Positions 38,049 through 46,803 of a stretch of DNA of 64,000 bases are shown here, piece after piece. Numbering within the stretch: the first letter of the stretch is position 1; each line of letters begins with the position of its first letter. The stretch lies in the NCBI RefSeq assembly GCF_024171565.1, contig NZ_JALJZZ010000006.1, forward strand, positions 186,001 through 250,000. The letters are read 5' to 3'. Both the position numbers and the translations under genes were made by a program. The notes under the pieces are model-generated. The model did not search any database, was not told the origin of the DNA, and was given only the letters and a program-made list of their open reading frames with translations. The stretch comes from Okibacterium sp. HSC-33S16. Lineage in GTDB: Bacteria > Actinomycetota > Actinomycetes > Actinomycetales > Microbacteriaceae.

Positions 38049-39698
38049 ATGAAGAACCCCGAAAACCCGCCCGTCGAACCTCAGCAGCCGCCGGCGCGTG
38101 ACTCCGGTCAGAGTGTCGACGATGCAGGGGCCTCATTCCCGGCAGCTCAACCAGCAGAGCATCCTGCGACGTCCGGTCACGAGCCGTACTCGGCTCAACC
38201 GTCTGTCCCGCAGGGTGGCTTCCCAGAGCAGCACCAGTACGTTGCCCGGCCGGGAGTCGGCGAACCGCACCCTGCCCAGGCAGGCCAGCCCCAGCAGTAC
38301 GGCCAGCCCCAGCAGTATGCGGCACCTGCTTCCGCATACCCACAGCCGCGGCAATATGGTGCTCCGAATTCCTCGTACCCTCAGCCCCAGCAGTTCGGCA
38401 CACCGGCACAGCCGAAGCCGCGCCGTCCGCGTGTCAACGAGAACGGGGTTGCGTATGGTGTGGGTCCGTTCACCCTGCGTGAAGCGATCTTCGTGGCCCT
38501 CGCCGCACTCGTTCTCATCTCCTCCTTCCTCCCGTTCATCGGCGGTGTATATGCCGATCTCTTCGGATACACCAGTCTCTGGGCGCCGGCGCCGTGGCTC
38601 GCGATCCCCGGTGCGCTCCTGCTCGCTGCCGCTGCCGCTCTGATGGTGCTCCGCCGGCTGCAGCCTGCGCGCCGCATTCGGATCGGTTCTCTCTCCGTCG
38701 ACCAGTTCGCTTCAGCGATGGCCATCGCGACGGTCGGCTTCTACGTGGGCGCCCTGTTCCTTCTCCTGGGCTTCTCCGCCTGGTTCGGAGGAAACGCGTT
38801 CGGCCGCGATGCCGATGTGATTGTGCCTGGACCCGGCTTGATCCTCGGCCTTATTTTTGCCGTCGCAAGCCTTGTCCCGACGACTTTCGCACCGTTCACA
38901 GCGCCGCTCAAGGACGACTTCGAACGCCGTGAAGACATTTCAGCGCACCCACTTGCCCGAGAGGCGAACCCGGTTCCTCGCCGGCCGCGTTCGGTCCGTC
39001 CGGACAGCGCGCAGCGCGCGGAGGTCCACTCCTACAGCCAGGAGAACACCGGCACGGTGCAACTCACACCGGCAGACGCTCGTCCTGAAGACTTCGCGGC
39101 CTACCGCCGAAAAGGGTGGTCGCCCAAGCCCGCTGGGACGTATGACGAGAGCCTCGGCGGCTTATACGCTGAGCCCAGCACAGGGGAGGCGCGCACGGAG
39201 TCGCCCCAGCCAACTGAGCCCCCGAGTTCGGCGCAGCCGGCTGCCGGGAGCGACGATCCTCAGCCCCGTCGGAGTGACGACGATGTCGACGAGGTCCATT
39301 TCGCCGACGAGCCTGCTCCCGTGTCAGCGATACGGCACGTCGCCGAGCAGGAAACGCTCGGTGACGCCGAAATACCCACTCCGGAACCAGCAACTCGCTC
39401 GTCTGAGCCACCGCAGGTTGAAGAGCCGGCCGAAACCGAAACGTCACGGATCGATGACTCTGTGCCTGACGCCGCGGCCTCAGCCGCTACGCCGCCGGCA
39501 GTGTCCGCCCAGCCGTTCTGGGTCTACTCACCGGTGCCCCTTCCCGTCGTGGACGAAACATCGGGACAGACGGTGTTCGAGATCGGACCCAGCGCGTGGG
39601 CGCTTGCCATCGTCGACCGCGGCAGTGAACTTGTCATCCGCCATGACGACGGACGGGTTGGCGTCCTCCGTCAGCTCGGCGGGATCATGCGAGGTTAG
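38049..39698 (+). CDS. Unknown four-span membrane protein with Pro/Gln-rich N-terminus
   Basis: A 549-residue protein I do not recognise as a named family. The first 130 residues are rich in Pro, Gln, Ala and Tyr with short repeats (QPQQYG, YPQPQQF). About four transmembrane helices follow (about 143-285). Next is a long Ser/Pro/Glu-rich segment (about 290-485). The C-terminal 60 residues (WVYSPVPLPVVDE ... WALAIVDRGSELVIRHDDG) look folded and resemble a small beta domain. The ATG at 38049 has AAAGG eight bases upstream. The chain looks like a membrane scaffold with disordered tethers. No neighbour explains it; it stands between dnaE and a divergent hisD. Confidence 0.75.
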   Translation: MKNPENPPVEPQQPPARDSGQSVDDAGASFPAAQPAEHPATSGHEPYSAQPSVPQGGFPEQHQYVARPGVGEPHPAQAGQPQQYGQPQQYAAPASAYPQPRQYGAPNSSYPQPQQFGTPAQPKPRRPRVNENGVAYGVGPFTLREAIFVALAALVLISSFLPFIGGVYADLFGYTSLWAPAPWLAIPGALLLAAAAALMVLRRLQPARRIRIGSLSVDQFASAMAIATVGFYVGALFLLLGFSAWFGGNAFGRDADVIVPGPGLILGLIFAVASLVPTTFAPFTAPLKDDFERREDISAHPLAREANPVPRRPRSVRPDSAQRAEVHSYSQENTGTVQLTPADARPEDFAAYRRKGWSPKPAGTYDESLGGLYAEPSTGEARTESPQPTEPPSSAQPAAGSDDPQPRRSDDDVDEVHFADEPAPVSAIRHVAEQETLGDAEIPTPEPATRSSEPPQVEEPAETETSRIDDSVPDAAASAATPPAVSAQPFWVYSPVPLPVVDETSGQTVFEIGPSAWALAIVDRGSELVIRHDDGRVGVLRQLGGIMRG

Positions 39699-40189
39699 GC
39701 AACTTCGCCCGGGCGCAGGTACTGGCGCTCATGGTAGAGCAGGGGGGCGTCGTCGGCGCCGACATCGCCGCCCTCGATCTGCACGACGACCACGACACTG
39801 TTGTGGACGGGGAATCGTTCGATGATGCGCCCGACCATCCACGTGGTGACGTTGTCGAGGACCGGCAGCCCATGCGCTCCCTCATGCCAGTGTTCGCCGA
39901 CAAAGCGCGACGCGTTGTCGCCGCTCATGATTTCAGCAAGCGACCGGTTTCGCGCCCCAAGCATGTGAATGACCAGTCGCTCGGTCTCAGCGATGGCGGG
40001 CCAACTGCTCGCGCTTCGCGCCATGTTGAAGGTGGCCAGGGGAGGCACGGCGCTCAACGAAGCGAGCGACGTTGCCGTGAACCCCACCGGTTTTCCCTGG
40101 GCATCCAAGGCCGTGATGGCTGCGACTCCCGCAGCATGCCGACGGAAAGCGGCTTTGAACGCTTCGAGATCGTCCTGCATGGGGTTCAT
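39695..40189 (-). CDS. Flavin reductase-like (FMN-binding split barrel) protein
   Basis: A 164-residue protein with the flavin reductase-like fold: FRRHAAGVAAITALDAQGKPVGFTATSLASLS, PPLATFNMARSASSWPAI, HMLGARNRSLAEIM and a C-terminal barrel ending PLLYHERQY. Members of this family reduce FMN/FAD with NAD(P)H, often for a partner monooxygenase, or act as oxidoreductases themselves. No partner is visible. The ATG at 40189 was chosen (MNPMQDDLEAFKAAFRR); GAAAGGAA lies 11 bases before it. Its 3' end overlaps the convergent unknown membrane gene by four bases. Confidence 0.87.
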   Translation of the reverse strand: MNPMQDDLEAFKAAFRRHAAGVAAITALDAQGKPVGFTATSLASLSAVPPLATFNMARSASSWPAIAETERLVIHMLGARNRSLAEIMSGDNASRFVGEHWHEGAHGLPVLDNVTTWMVGRIIERFPVHNSVVVVVQIEGGDVGADDAPLLYHERQYLRPGEVA

Positions 40190-40245
40190 CGTATGTTGAG
40201 TTCCTTTCAGCTGCGCCGAATGCCTGACCTTGCGACGTCGGGCGA

Positions 40246-40251
40246 TAGGCT
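40246..40251 (+). promoter_or_regulatory. Putative -10 box of hisD (leaderless)
   Basis: TAGGCT is followed by nine bases and the hisD ATG, with no Shine-Dalgarno sequence. A CTGACC 16 bp upstream may serve as -35. Confidence 0.5.
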
Positions 40252-40260
40252 GGTATCGCC

Positions 40261-41577
40261 ATGATCCAGAGCACAATCCACACACTCGACCTGCGCGGTC
40301 TTCAGCCTACTCGCGCTGAACTACTGAACCTCATCCCTCGACCTGTCGTGAATATTGCGGTAGCGAGCGAAGCCGCTGAACGACTCATCAGCGAGGTGCG
40401 ACGTGACGGCGAGGTGGCCCTCCAGCGCCACGCGGCCGCCTTCGATCGCGTCGAAAACGTTCAGGTGCGTGTCGAACCAGCCGAGATTGCCGCGGCTGTC
40501 GCTGGTCTGGATCCCGAGGTGCGCAGCGCTCTCGAAGCGTCGATCGACCGTGTGCGTCGCGCGAGCGAATCTCAACTGCACTCTCCGGTGACTACGACGC
40601 TGAGCCCCGGCGCATCAGTGCACCAGCGCTGGCAGCCCGTCGACCGCGTCGGACTTTACGTTCCGGGCGGGAAAGCGGCCCTGTCCTCGAGCGTGGTCAT
40701 GAATGTCGTCCCGGCGCAAGTCGCCGGTGTTCCCTCCATTGCACTGGCCTCTCCGGCGCAGAGCGACTTCGGCGGGCGCGTGCACCCCACAATTCTTGGA
40801 GCGGCCGGTCTGCTCGGAATCGACGAGGTGTACGTCATGGGTGGGGCGAGTGCGATTGGCGCACTGGCTTACGGCGTCCCCTCCCTCGGACTCGAACCGG
40901 TTGACGTGGTCACCGGCCCTGGGAACATCTACGTCGCGGCGGCTAAACGCCTGGTGCGCGGCGTCGTCGGCATCGACTCCGAAGCCGGCACCACCGAGAT
41001 CCTCGTCATCGCGGACGCGAGTGCGAACGCGCGCTTCGTCGCGGCGGACCTGATCAGCCAGGCCGAACACGACGAGGCTGCGGCGTCACTTCTCGTCACG
41101 ACATCGGCAGACTTTGCTGCCCAGGTGGTTCGTGAGCTGGACGAGCAAGCAGCTGTTACCCCCAATTCCGCTCGAGTGCGCGAAGCCCTCGGTGGTCAGC
41201 AGTCCGCCATTGTCCTTGTGGACGACCTCGCCACGGCTGCCCGGTTCAGCAACGCTTACGGTCCCGAACACCTCGAGATCCAGACCGAGGACAACAGCGC
41301 TGTGCTCAGCACGATCACGAGTGCCGGTGCCATTTTCCTGGGCGCCCACTCGCCGGTCAGTGTCGGCGACTACCTCGCCGGTTCTAACCATGTGCTGCCC
41401 ACCGGCGGTCAGGCCCGGTTCTCGTCAGGGCTGGGGGCGTACACGTTCCTGCGCCCGCAGCAGATCATTGACTATGGCCGCGATGCGCTCGAAGAGGTCG
41501 CTGCCCAGGTTGTTGCGCTCAGTGGCGCAGAAGCGCTGCCCGCACACGGTGCCGCCGTCACCGTGCGATTCTCCTAG
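40261..41577 (+). CDS. hisD: Histidinol dehydrogenase
   Basis: A 438-residue NAD- and Zn-dependent enzyme that oxidises L-histidinol to L-histidine in the last two steps of histidine synthesis. [65 protein letters not shown] and [15 protein letters not shown] are conserved family blocks with the Zn ligands and catalytic residues. It stands at the head of hisD-nrdR-pyrD here; no other his gene is visible in the window. Confidence 0.96.
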   Translation: MIQSTIHTLDLRGLQPTRAELLNLIPRPVVNIAVASEAAERLISEVRRDGEVALQRHAAAFDRVENVQVRVEPAEIAAAVAGLDPEVRSALEASIDRVRRASESQLHSPVTTTLSPGASVHQRWQPVDRVGLYVPGGKAALSSSVVMNVVPAQVAGVPSIALASPAQSDFGGRVHPTILGAAGLLGIDEVYVMGGASAIGALAYGVPSLGLEPVDVVTGPGNIYVAAAKRLVRGVVGIDSEAGTTEILVIADASANARFVAADLISQAEHDEAAASLLVTTSADFAAQVVRELDEQAAVTPNSARVREALGGQQSAIVLVDDLATAARFSNAYGPEHLEIQTEDNSAVLSTITSAGAIFLGAHSPVSVGDYLAGSNHVLPTGGQARFSSGLGAYTFLRPQQIIDYGRDALEEVAAQVVALSGAEALPAHGAAVTVRFS

Positions 41578-41623
41578 GCGTTGTCCGAACCGCGCGAAGC
41601 ATCCGTTACCAGCTGGAGTCCTC

Positions 41624-42112
41624 ATGTTCTGTCCTTTCTGCCGTCACCCCGATTCGCGCGTCATCGACTCCCGCACCAGCGACGACGGGCTTTCCATTCG
41701 ACGCCGGCGTCAATGCCCCGAATGCGGACGTCGCTTCAGCACGACCGAAACCGCGAGCCTCAACGTGATCAAGCGGTCCGGTGTGGTCGAGCCGTTCTCG
41801 CGGGACAAGGTGGTCTCCGGTGTGCGCAAGGCCTGCCAGGGCCGGCCGGTCACCGACTCTGACCTCGCCGTTCTCGCCCAGAAGGTCGAGGAGTCGATTC
41901 GCCAGACCGGCACCAGCCAGATCGATGCCAACGAAATCGGGCTGGCCATCCTCACCCCGCTGCGGGAACTCGATGAGGTCGCCTACCTGCGCTTCGCGAG
42001 CGTGTACCAGGCGTTCGACTCGCTGGAAGACTTTGAAGCAGCCATCGCCTTGCTGCGCGTTGAGCATGCCTCCGGCGCGGCAGCCGAGACGACGGGCAGT
42101 GTCGAGGGCTGA
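41624..42112 (+). CDS. nrdR: Transcriptional repressor NrdR
   Basis: A 162-residue repressor of ribonucleotide reductase genes. An N-terminal zinc ribbon has Cys pairs CPFC (3-6) and CPEC (about 31-34). The ATP-cone domain (about 46-136) begins [23 protein letters not shown] and binds ATP/dATP to control DNA binding. The ATG at 41624 follows CTGGAGT and gives the standard MFCPFC start. The frame is open far upstream inside hisD, but that stretch is not part of the protein. The stop shares a base with the pyrD start. Confidence 0.96.
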   Translation: MFCPFCRHPDSRVIDSRTSDDGLSIRRRRQCPECGRRFSTTETASLNVIKRSGVVEPFSRDKVVSGVRKACQGRPVTDSDLAVLAQKVEESIRQTGTSQIDANEIGLAILTPLRELDEVAYLRFASVYQAFDSLEDFEAAIALLRVEHASGAAAETTGSVEG

Positions 42113-43143
42113 TGTACCCCTTCTTCTTTGCAACGGTCCTGTCGAAGCTCGACCCTGAGTTCGCTCACCACCTTGCCTTCGACGTGATTCGCGCTCTTCC
42201 CAAACTGCGACTCTCGTCGGCGATCCGGAAGCACACCCGCCCGACTACCGACCTCAGCGTGTCGACCCTCGGGCTCACCTTTCCCACGCCGTTCGGTGTC
42301 GCTGCTGGCTTTGACAAAGATGGCAAGGCCGTCATCGGGCTGGGGCTTCTCGGCTTCGGCCACGTGGAGGTCGGTACGTTGACCGCGCACTCCCAGCCCG
42401 GCAATCCGACACCACGGTTGTTCCGCCTGGTCCGCGATCGCGCCGTGATTAACCGCATGGGCTTTAACAATGGTGGAGCGGCGGATGCTTCGAAGCGGCT
42501 GAGCAAAATTCGTCACGTCGCACACCGCCCGGTGCTCGGAGTCAACATTGGCAAGAGCCGGGTCGTGAAGGTCGATAACGCTATCGACGATTACCTCACC
42601 AGCACGAAGTTGCTTGCCCCGGTCGCCGATTACCTGGTAGTCAACGTCAGCTCGCCGAACACCCCGGGCTTGCGTGGACTGCAAGAGCTCGACAAGCTCG
42701 CGCCGCTCCTCACCGCGGTGAAGGCGGAAGCCGGATCGACCCCGCTCCTGGTGAAGATCGCCCCCGACTTGAGCGACGATGAGGTCGTGCGCATCGCCGA
42801 ACTGGTTGTTTCGCGCGGGCTCGACGGCATCATCGCCACTAACACCACGATCTCGCGCAACGGACTGGTGAGCGACCGGGCCGTCATTGACGCAGCGGGT
42901 GCAGGTGGGCTGTCCGGGGCTCCGCTCGCCGCACGCTCACTCGAGGTACTGCGGGTGATCCGACGGGTCGTGCCGAGTTCCCTCTGCGTCATCTCTGTCG
43001 GGGGAGTGTCAACGGCTGACGATGTCGCCGAGCGCCTCGATGCCGGAGCCACCCTCGTGCAGGGATACTCGGCGTTTTTGTACCTCGGGCCGTTGTGGGC
43101 ACGCCAGATCAACCGAGGGCTCTCGCGTCTCCGAGCCCACTAA
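42112..43143 (+). CDS. pyrD: Dihydroorotate dehydrogenase (quinone), class 2
   Basis: A 343-residue FMN enzyme that oxidises dihydroorotate to orotate, passing electrons to menaquinone at the membrane. The N-terminal amphipathic helix (PFFFATVLSKLDPEFAHHLA) is typical of class 2. AAGFDKDGKAVIGLGLLGFG, GTLTAHSQPGNPTPRLFRL, NRMGFNNGGA, NVSSPNTPGLRGLQ and the C-terminal VGGVSTADDVAERLDAGA mark the FMN barrel; the Ser in the NVSSPNT loop is the usual class 2 catalytic base. Its start overlaps the nrdR stop by one base. Confidence 0.96.
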   Translation: MYPFFFATVLSKLDPEFAHHLAFDVIRALPKLRLSSAIRKHTRPTTDLSVSTLGLTFPTPFGVAAGFDKDGKAVIGLGLLGFGHVEVGTLTAHSQPGNPTPRLFRLVRDRAVINRMGFNNGGAADASKRLSKIRHVAHRPVLGVNIGKSRVVKVDNAIDDYLTSTKLLAPVADYLVVNVSSPNTPGLRGLQELDKLAPLLTAVKAEAGSTPLLVKIAPDLSDDEVVRIAELVVSRGLDGIIATNTTISRNGLVSDRAVIDAAGAGGLSGAPLAARSLEVLRVIRRVVPSSLCVISVGGVSTADDVAERLDAGATLVQGYSAFLYLGPLWARQINRGLSRLRAH

Positions 43144-43164
43144 CCGCACGCGCATGACACGCAA

Positions 43165-43196
43165 AACCGCCTCACCGGAATTCCGATGAGGCGGTT
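43165..43196. terminator. Hairpin between convergent pyrD and DUF3043 genes
   Basis: The arms AACCGCCTCA and TGAGGCGGTT form a 10-bp stem with a 12-base loop that itself contains CCGGAATTCCG-like symmetry. The minus-strand side is followed by TTTTG, so it may serve the DUF3043 gene better. Confidence 0.75.
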
Positions 43197-43213
43197 CTCG
43201 ATCTGAGAGTGAG

Positions 43214-43804
43214 TTACGCCGGGTAGTTGCCGCGCTTGACCTGCGGCTTCGGCAAGCGCAGTGCACGTAGCTGGAGGGCGCGCATGCCGGCGTACCAGCG
43301 AACTCCCCGCTCATCCTTGTCGGCGCCGAACTTCGCGCGAAGCTTCTTGCGAACGGTGAAGCCCAGGAATACGCAGTCGGCCAGGGCGATGATGAAGAAC
43401 GCCCACAGTGCGAGCATGCCGTACACCTGAATCTCAGGAGACGGAATGAAGGTCAGGATGATGACGACGAACATCACCGGAATGAGGAATTCGCCGACGC
43501 TGAACCGGGCGTCAACATAGTCACGCACCCAGCGCTTCTGCGGACCGCGGTCCTTCTGAGGCAGGTAACGCTCGTCGCCAGCGGCAAGCCCGAGTCGCTG
43601 CTTCTCCCGTTGCTCAGCCAGCTTCGCGCGCGCGGCCTGCTTCGCCTCTTTGCGATCTCCGGGCACGAGCGGACGCTTGTTGAGTGCTTCCCGCTCCTTG
43701 CGCGTGGGAGTGGGGCGCCCCTTGCCGGCGGCGATTCGTTCTGCCGTCTGCTCAGGGGTTTCGATGGTGGGCTCGGCGGGCGAGCCGGGAGTGTGTTTGG
43801 TCAC
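43214..43804 (-). CDS. DUF3043 membrane protein
   Basis: A 196-residue actinobacterial protein of unknown function. The hydrophilic N-terminal half is Lys/Arg/Glu-rich (KGRPTPTRKEREALNKRPL, then an Ala/Lys/Glu helix), followed by RWVRDYVDARFSVGEFL, two transmembrane helices (about 112-130 and 136-156) and a basic tail. This layout is the DUF3043 family, which lies near the cytochrome oxidase genes in mycobacteria as I recall. The GTG at 43804 was chosen because AAGGA lies eight bases upstream. It diverges from the M20 peptidase gene with only 39 bp between them. Confidence 0.88.
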   Translation of the reverse strand: MTKHTPGSPAEPTIETPEQTAERIAAGKGRPTPTRKEREALNKRPLVPGDRKEAKQAARAKLAEQREKQRLGLAAGDERYLPQKDRGPQKRWVRDYVDARFSVGEFLIPVMFVVIILTFIPSPEIQVYGMLALWAFFIIALADCVFLGFTVRKKLRAKFGADKDERGVRWYAGMRALQLRALRLPKPQVKRGNYPA

Positions 43805-43830
43805 GGTGGGTCCTTGCGCTGGATACCTCT

Positions 43831-43836
43831 TAAGAT
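43831..43836 (+). promoter_or_regulatory. Putative -10 box of the M20 peptidase gene (leaderless)
   Basis: TAAGAT is followed by seven bases and the ATG at 43844, with no ribosome binding site between. It lies in the 39-bp divergent gap with the DUF3043 gene. Confidence 0.45.
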
Positions 43837-43843
43837 TACCTGC

Positions 43844-45262
43844 ATGACCTCTCCCGCGGAAAACTCCACAGAACAGCCGAAGACTCTCGATACCGACATC
43901 ACCGCCGCTGTGCAGGGGCAGCTGCCGTCGACGATCGCTGACCTGTCTCGCCTCGTGCGAATCCCGAGCGTGTCGTGGGCTGCCTTTGATCCGTCGCACG
44001 TTCGTGCGAGCGCTGAAGCTGTCGCCGCGTTAGCTGAGGAGACGGGGCTCTTCGAGTCCGTCGCCATCAAGCAGGCCGCGATCGACGACACGCAGGAACT
44101 TGGCCAGCCGGCTGTCATAGCCAGGCGCGCGGCTCGCAATGGAGCGCCGACCGTGCTGCTCTACGCGCACCACGACGTTCAGCCTCCGGGAAAAGACGAG
44201 GACTGGGATTCCCACCCGTTCGAGCCGACCGTTCGCGGCGACCGCATTTACGGACGCGGTGCTGCCGACGACAAGGCCGGTGTCATGGCCCACATTGCGT
44301 CTCTCCGAGCCCTCAAGGACGTCCTCGGTGCCGACTTCGACCTGGGGCTCGCGCTCTTCATCGAGGGCGAAGAGGAGTTCGGCTCGCGCTCATTCGCGAA
44401 CTTCCTGGTCGAGAATAAGGACGCCCTCGCGGCCGACGCGATCATCGTCGCTGACTCAAACAACTGGGACGAGGTCACCCCAGCCATCACTGTCGGGCTC
44501 CGTGGAAACGTCACCTTCCGGCTCACCGTCCGCACCCTGGAGCACGCGTCACACTCCGGCATGTTCGGGGGAGCGGTTCCCGATGCCATGCTGGCCACCA
44601 TTCGGCTGCTCAACAGCTTCTGGGACGAGGCGGGCTCGGTCGCCGTGAACGGACTGACGAGCTACGACGGACAAACCCCTGACTACTCCGAAGAACAGCT
44701 CCGTTCCGAAACCGGACTGCTGCCCGGAGTGTCCCCCCTCGGCACCGGCTCTTTCCTGTCCCGCATCTGGAACCAGCCCTCGATCACCGTGACCGGCATC
44801 GATGCGCCGAGCGTCGCAAGCGCATCGAACACCCTCTCACCCGCGGTTTCGGTCAAGGTCAGCGTGCGTATCGCTCCTGGACAGGATGCAACGGATGCCG
44901 CGAGCGCGCTGCGAGCGCACGTCGCGTCGAACACTCCATTTGGAGCGGAGGTTGTGATCGACGATCTCGATCTCGGTAACCCATTCCTCGTGGACACCTC
45001 CGGTCCGGCATTCGGCGAAGCGAAGCGCGCGATGAAAGACGCGTGGGGAGTGGACGCTGTGGAGCTGGGTGTCGGCGGATCGATCCCGTTCATCGCGGAT
45101 CTCGTACGGGTTTTTCCGTCGGCCGAGATCCTCGTCACCGGCGTCGAAGATCCGCACTCACGAGCGCATAGCCCGAATGAGTCGCTTCACCTCGGAGTGT
45201 TCGCCCGGTCCGTGCTCTCAGAGGCGCTCCTGCTCGCGCGACTCAACGCCACGGCGCGCTGA
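43844..45262 (+). CDS. M20-family dipeptidase/metallopeptidase
   Basis: A 472-residue zinc peptidase. Metal ligands are visible in YAHHDVQPPG (His and Asp), RGAADDKAGVM (bridging Asp), EGEEEFGS (catalytic Glu pair) and VGGSIPFI with the C-terminal EDPHSRAHSPNES. A dimerisation (lid) domain lies at about 215-330. Members cleave dipeptides or N-acyl amino acids, and the substrate cannot be fixed. The ATG at 43844 follows a -10-like box; the open frame extends upstream over the DUF3043 gene but that part is a shadow. Confidence 0.92.
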   Translation: MTSPAENSTEQPKTLDTDITAAVQGQLPSTIADLSRLVRIPSVSWAAFDPSHVRASAEAVAALAEETGLFESVAIKQAAIDDTQELGQPAVIARRAARNGAPTVLLYAHHDVQPPGKDEDWDSHPFEPTVRGDRIYGRGAADDKAGVMAHIASLRALKDVLGADFDLGLALFIEGEEEFGSRSFANFLVENKDALAADAIIVADSNNWDEVTPAITVGLRGNVTFRLTVRTLEHASHSGMFGGAVPDAMLATIRLLNSFWDEAGSVAVNGLTSYDGQTPDYSEEQLRSETGLLPGVSPLGTGSFLSRIWNQPSITVTGIDAPSVASASNTLSPAVSVKVSVRIAPGQDATDAASALRAHVASNTPFGAEVVIDDLDLGNPFLVDTSGPAFGEAKRAMKDAWGVDAVELGVGGSIPFIADLVRVFPSAEILVTGVEDPHSRAHSPNESLHLGVFARSVLSEALLLARLNATAR

Positions 45263-45364
45263 GCAACGGCGCGAACCGACTCTGCCCATCACAGGGATTT
45301 GCCCGGTTGAGGGATTACACTGAAGCCAGATTTGAACCATGCTTGACCACGATCGAGGAGAGTC

Positions 45365-45733
45365 ATGAGCGACACAACGCTGACATCCACCCTGCCCACC
45401 ACGTCCGCACACGGTGTCGGCCTGAGCGATGCCGCAGCCGCAAAGGTAAAGAGTCTCCTCGAGCAGGAGGGTCGCGACGACCTTCGCCTCCGTGTGGCAG
45501 TGCAGCCCGGCGGCTGCTCCGGACTGATCTACCAGCTGTACTTTGATGAGCGCGTGCTCGACGGTGACGCAACCGTTGACTTCAACGGCGTCGAAGTTAT
45601 CGTTGACAAGATGAGTGTTCCCTACCTCGACGGCGCTTCGATCGACTTCGAAGACACCATCCAGAAGCAGGGATTCACCATCGATAACCCCAACGCTGGC
45701 GGTAGCTGCGCGTGCGGAGACAGCTTCCACTAG
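45365..45733 (+). CDS. erpA: ErpA/IscA-type iron-sulfur cluster carrier
   Basis: A 122-residue A-type carrier that delivers Fe-S clusters to apoproteins. The core HesB fold starts at GVGLSDAAAAKVKSLL. The three cluster cysteines are in GGCSG (near 50) and the C-terminal SCACGDSF (two Cys near 115-117). The ATG at 45365 follows CGAGGAGAG. It stands directly before the cytochrome oxidase genes, and the Rieske protein QcrA encoded 6 kb downstream is a possible client, though that link is inferred. A hairpin follows the stop. Confidence 0.94.
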   Translation: MSDTTLTSTLPTTSAHGVGLSDAAAAKVKSLLEQEGRDDLRLRVAVQPGGCSGLIYQLYFDERVLDGDATVDFNGVEVIVDKMSVPYLDGASIDFEDTIQKQGFTIDNPNAGGSCACGDSFH

Positions 45734-45755
45734 GCGCTTTTTCAGGAATTTGTGC

Positions 45756-45785
45756 AGGGGACACGCCAGATCTGGCGTGTCCCCT
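45756..45785. terminator. Perfect 15-bp palindromic hairpin after erpA
   Basis: AGGGGACACGCCAGA is followed at once by its reverse complement. No T-run follows. It probably ends the erpA transcript. Confidence 0.75.
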
Positions 45786-45906
45786 GGCGCATTTAACCCG
45801 CAGCGACCGGCGGAAATCGGGCCATGACGGTGCAAATGGTCGAGAGCGGTAGCCCCATTCGGGCTAGACTAAAAGCTGAAACAACACTGTCATCGAAAGG
45901 TCCCAG

Positions 45907-46803
45907 GTGCGCTCGAATCGTCGACTCCGATGGGCTGCTATACCGGTCGCAATCACGCTTGTCGTGGTTCTCGCCGGCTGTACCCAGGCCGAACTTCACG
46001 GTTATCTTCCAGGTTTCCTGGAGGGTGAACCGCCCGTAACAAACCACACTGAGCGTGTGGCAGGTCTGTGGGTAACCTCATGGATCGTACTTCTGTGCGT
46101 TGGTCTCCTCACCTGGGGACTCACCCTGTGGGCAATCGTCGTGTACCGGCGCCGGAAGGGCCAGACCGGCCTGCCCGCGCAGATGCGCTACAACATGCCC
46201 ATCGAAATTTTCTACACCATCGTTCCGCTCATCCTCGTGCTTGGGTTCTTCGCGTTCACCGCGCGTGACCAGGCGATCATCGAGACGCAGTTCGATGAGC
46301 CTGACGTTGAGATCGAAGTATTCGCCAAGCAATGGGCATGGGACTTCATCTACGCAGACGCGGTTGATGGCGAAGACGTGTGGACGTCAGGTATCCAGGC
46401 GCAGCGGTCTGAAGGCGGCAGCGTCGACCAAGACCAGCTGCCGACTCTGTACCTGCCGGTCGGGGCTGACGTGCGTATCGCTCTCCAGTCGCGAGACGTC
46501 ATCCACTCGTTCTGGGTCATCGACTTCCTGTACAAGAAGGACATGTTCCCCGGCAAGACCAACTACATGTCGATCGTGCCCGAACGTGAAGGCACCTATG
46601 CCGGCAAGTGTGCCGAGCTGTGTGGCGAATATCACGCCGACATGCTCTTCAACGTGAAGGTCGTCTCTCAGGACGAGTACGACAACTACGTTCAGTCGCT
46701 GTCCGACCAAGGCAATGTCGGCGACTACGGAGATGAGTTCTCCCGTAACGCAACACTCCCCGGCACGGACGCACCGGAGCGTGTAGAGGAAGGCGCTTAC
46801 TAA
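45907..46803 (+). CDS. ctaC: Cytochrome c oxidase (aa3) subunit II
   Basis: The CuA-bearing subunit, 298 residues. An N-terminal signal ends in the lipobox VLAGC (Cys25), so it is predicted to be a lipoprotein. Two transmembrane helices follow (about 57-80 and 99-118), then the extracytoplasmic cupredoxin domain with the CuA ligands in [12 protein letters not shown] and the upstream His of DVIHSFWV. Electrons arrive here from the cytochrome c domain of QcrC, as in actinobacterial bc1-aa3 supercomplexes. The GTG start follows GAAAGG; TAGACT at 45869 may be the -10 box. The stop overlaps ctaD. Confidence 0.96.
   Translation: MRSNRRLRWAAIPVAITLVVVLAGCTQAELHGYLPGFLEGEPPVTNHTERVAGLWVTSWIVLLCVGLLTWGLTLWAIVVYRRRKGQTGLPAQMRYNMPIEIFYTIVPLILVLGFFAFTARDQAIIETQFDEPDVEIEVFAKQWAWDFIYADAVDGEDVWTSGIQAQRSEGGSVDQDQLPTLYLPVGADVRIALQSRDVIHSFWVIDFLYKKDMFPGKTNYMSIVPEREGTYAGKCAELCGEYHADMLFNVKVVSQDEYDNYVQSLSDQGNVGDYGDEFSRNATLPGTDAPERVEEGAY

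Noticed and set aside
38280-38400. Possible DNA tandem repeat or CRISPR-like pattern
   Set aside because: The repeats are short coding repeats (QPQQY units) within a low-complexity protein segment, not evenly spaced direct repeats with unique spacers.
41114-41623. Long N-terminal extension of nrdR into hisD
   Set aside because: The residues are Ser/Arg/Pro-rich noise from the hisD frame. The standard NrdR start with its own ribosome binding site is at 41624.
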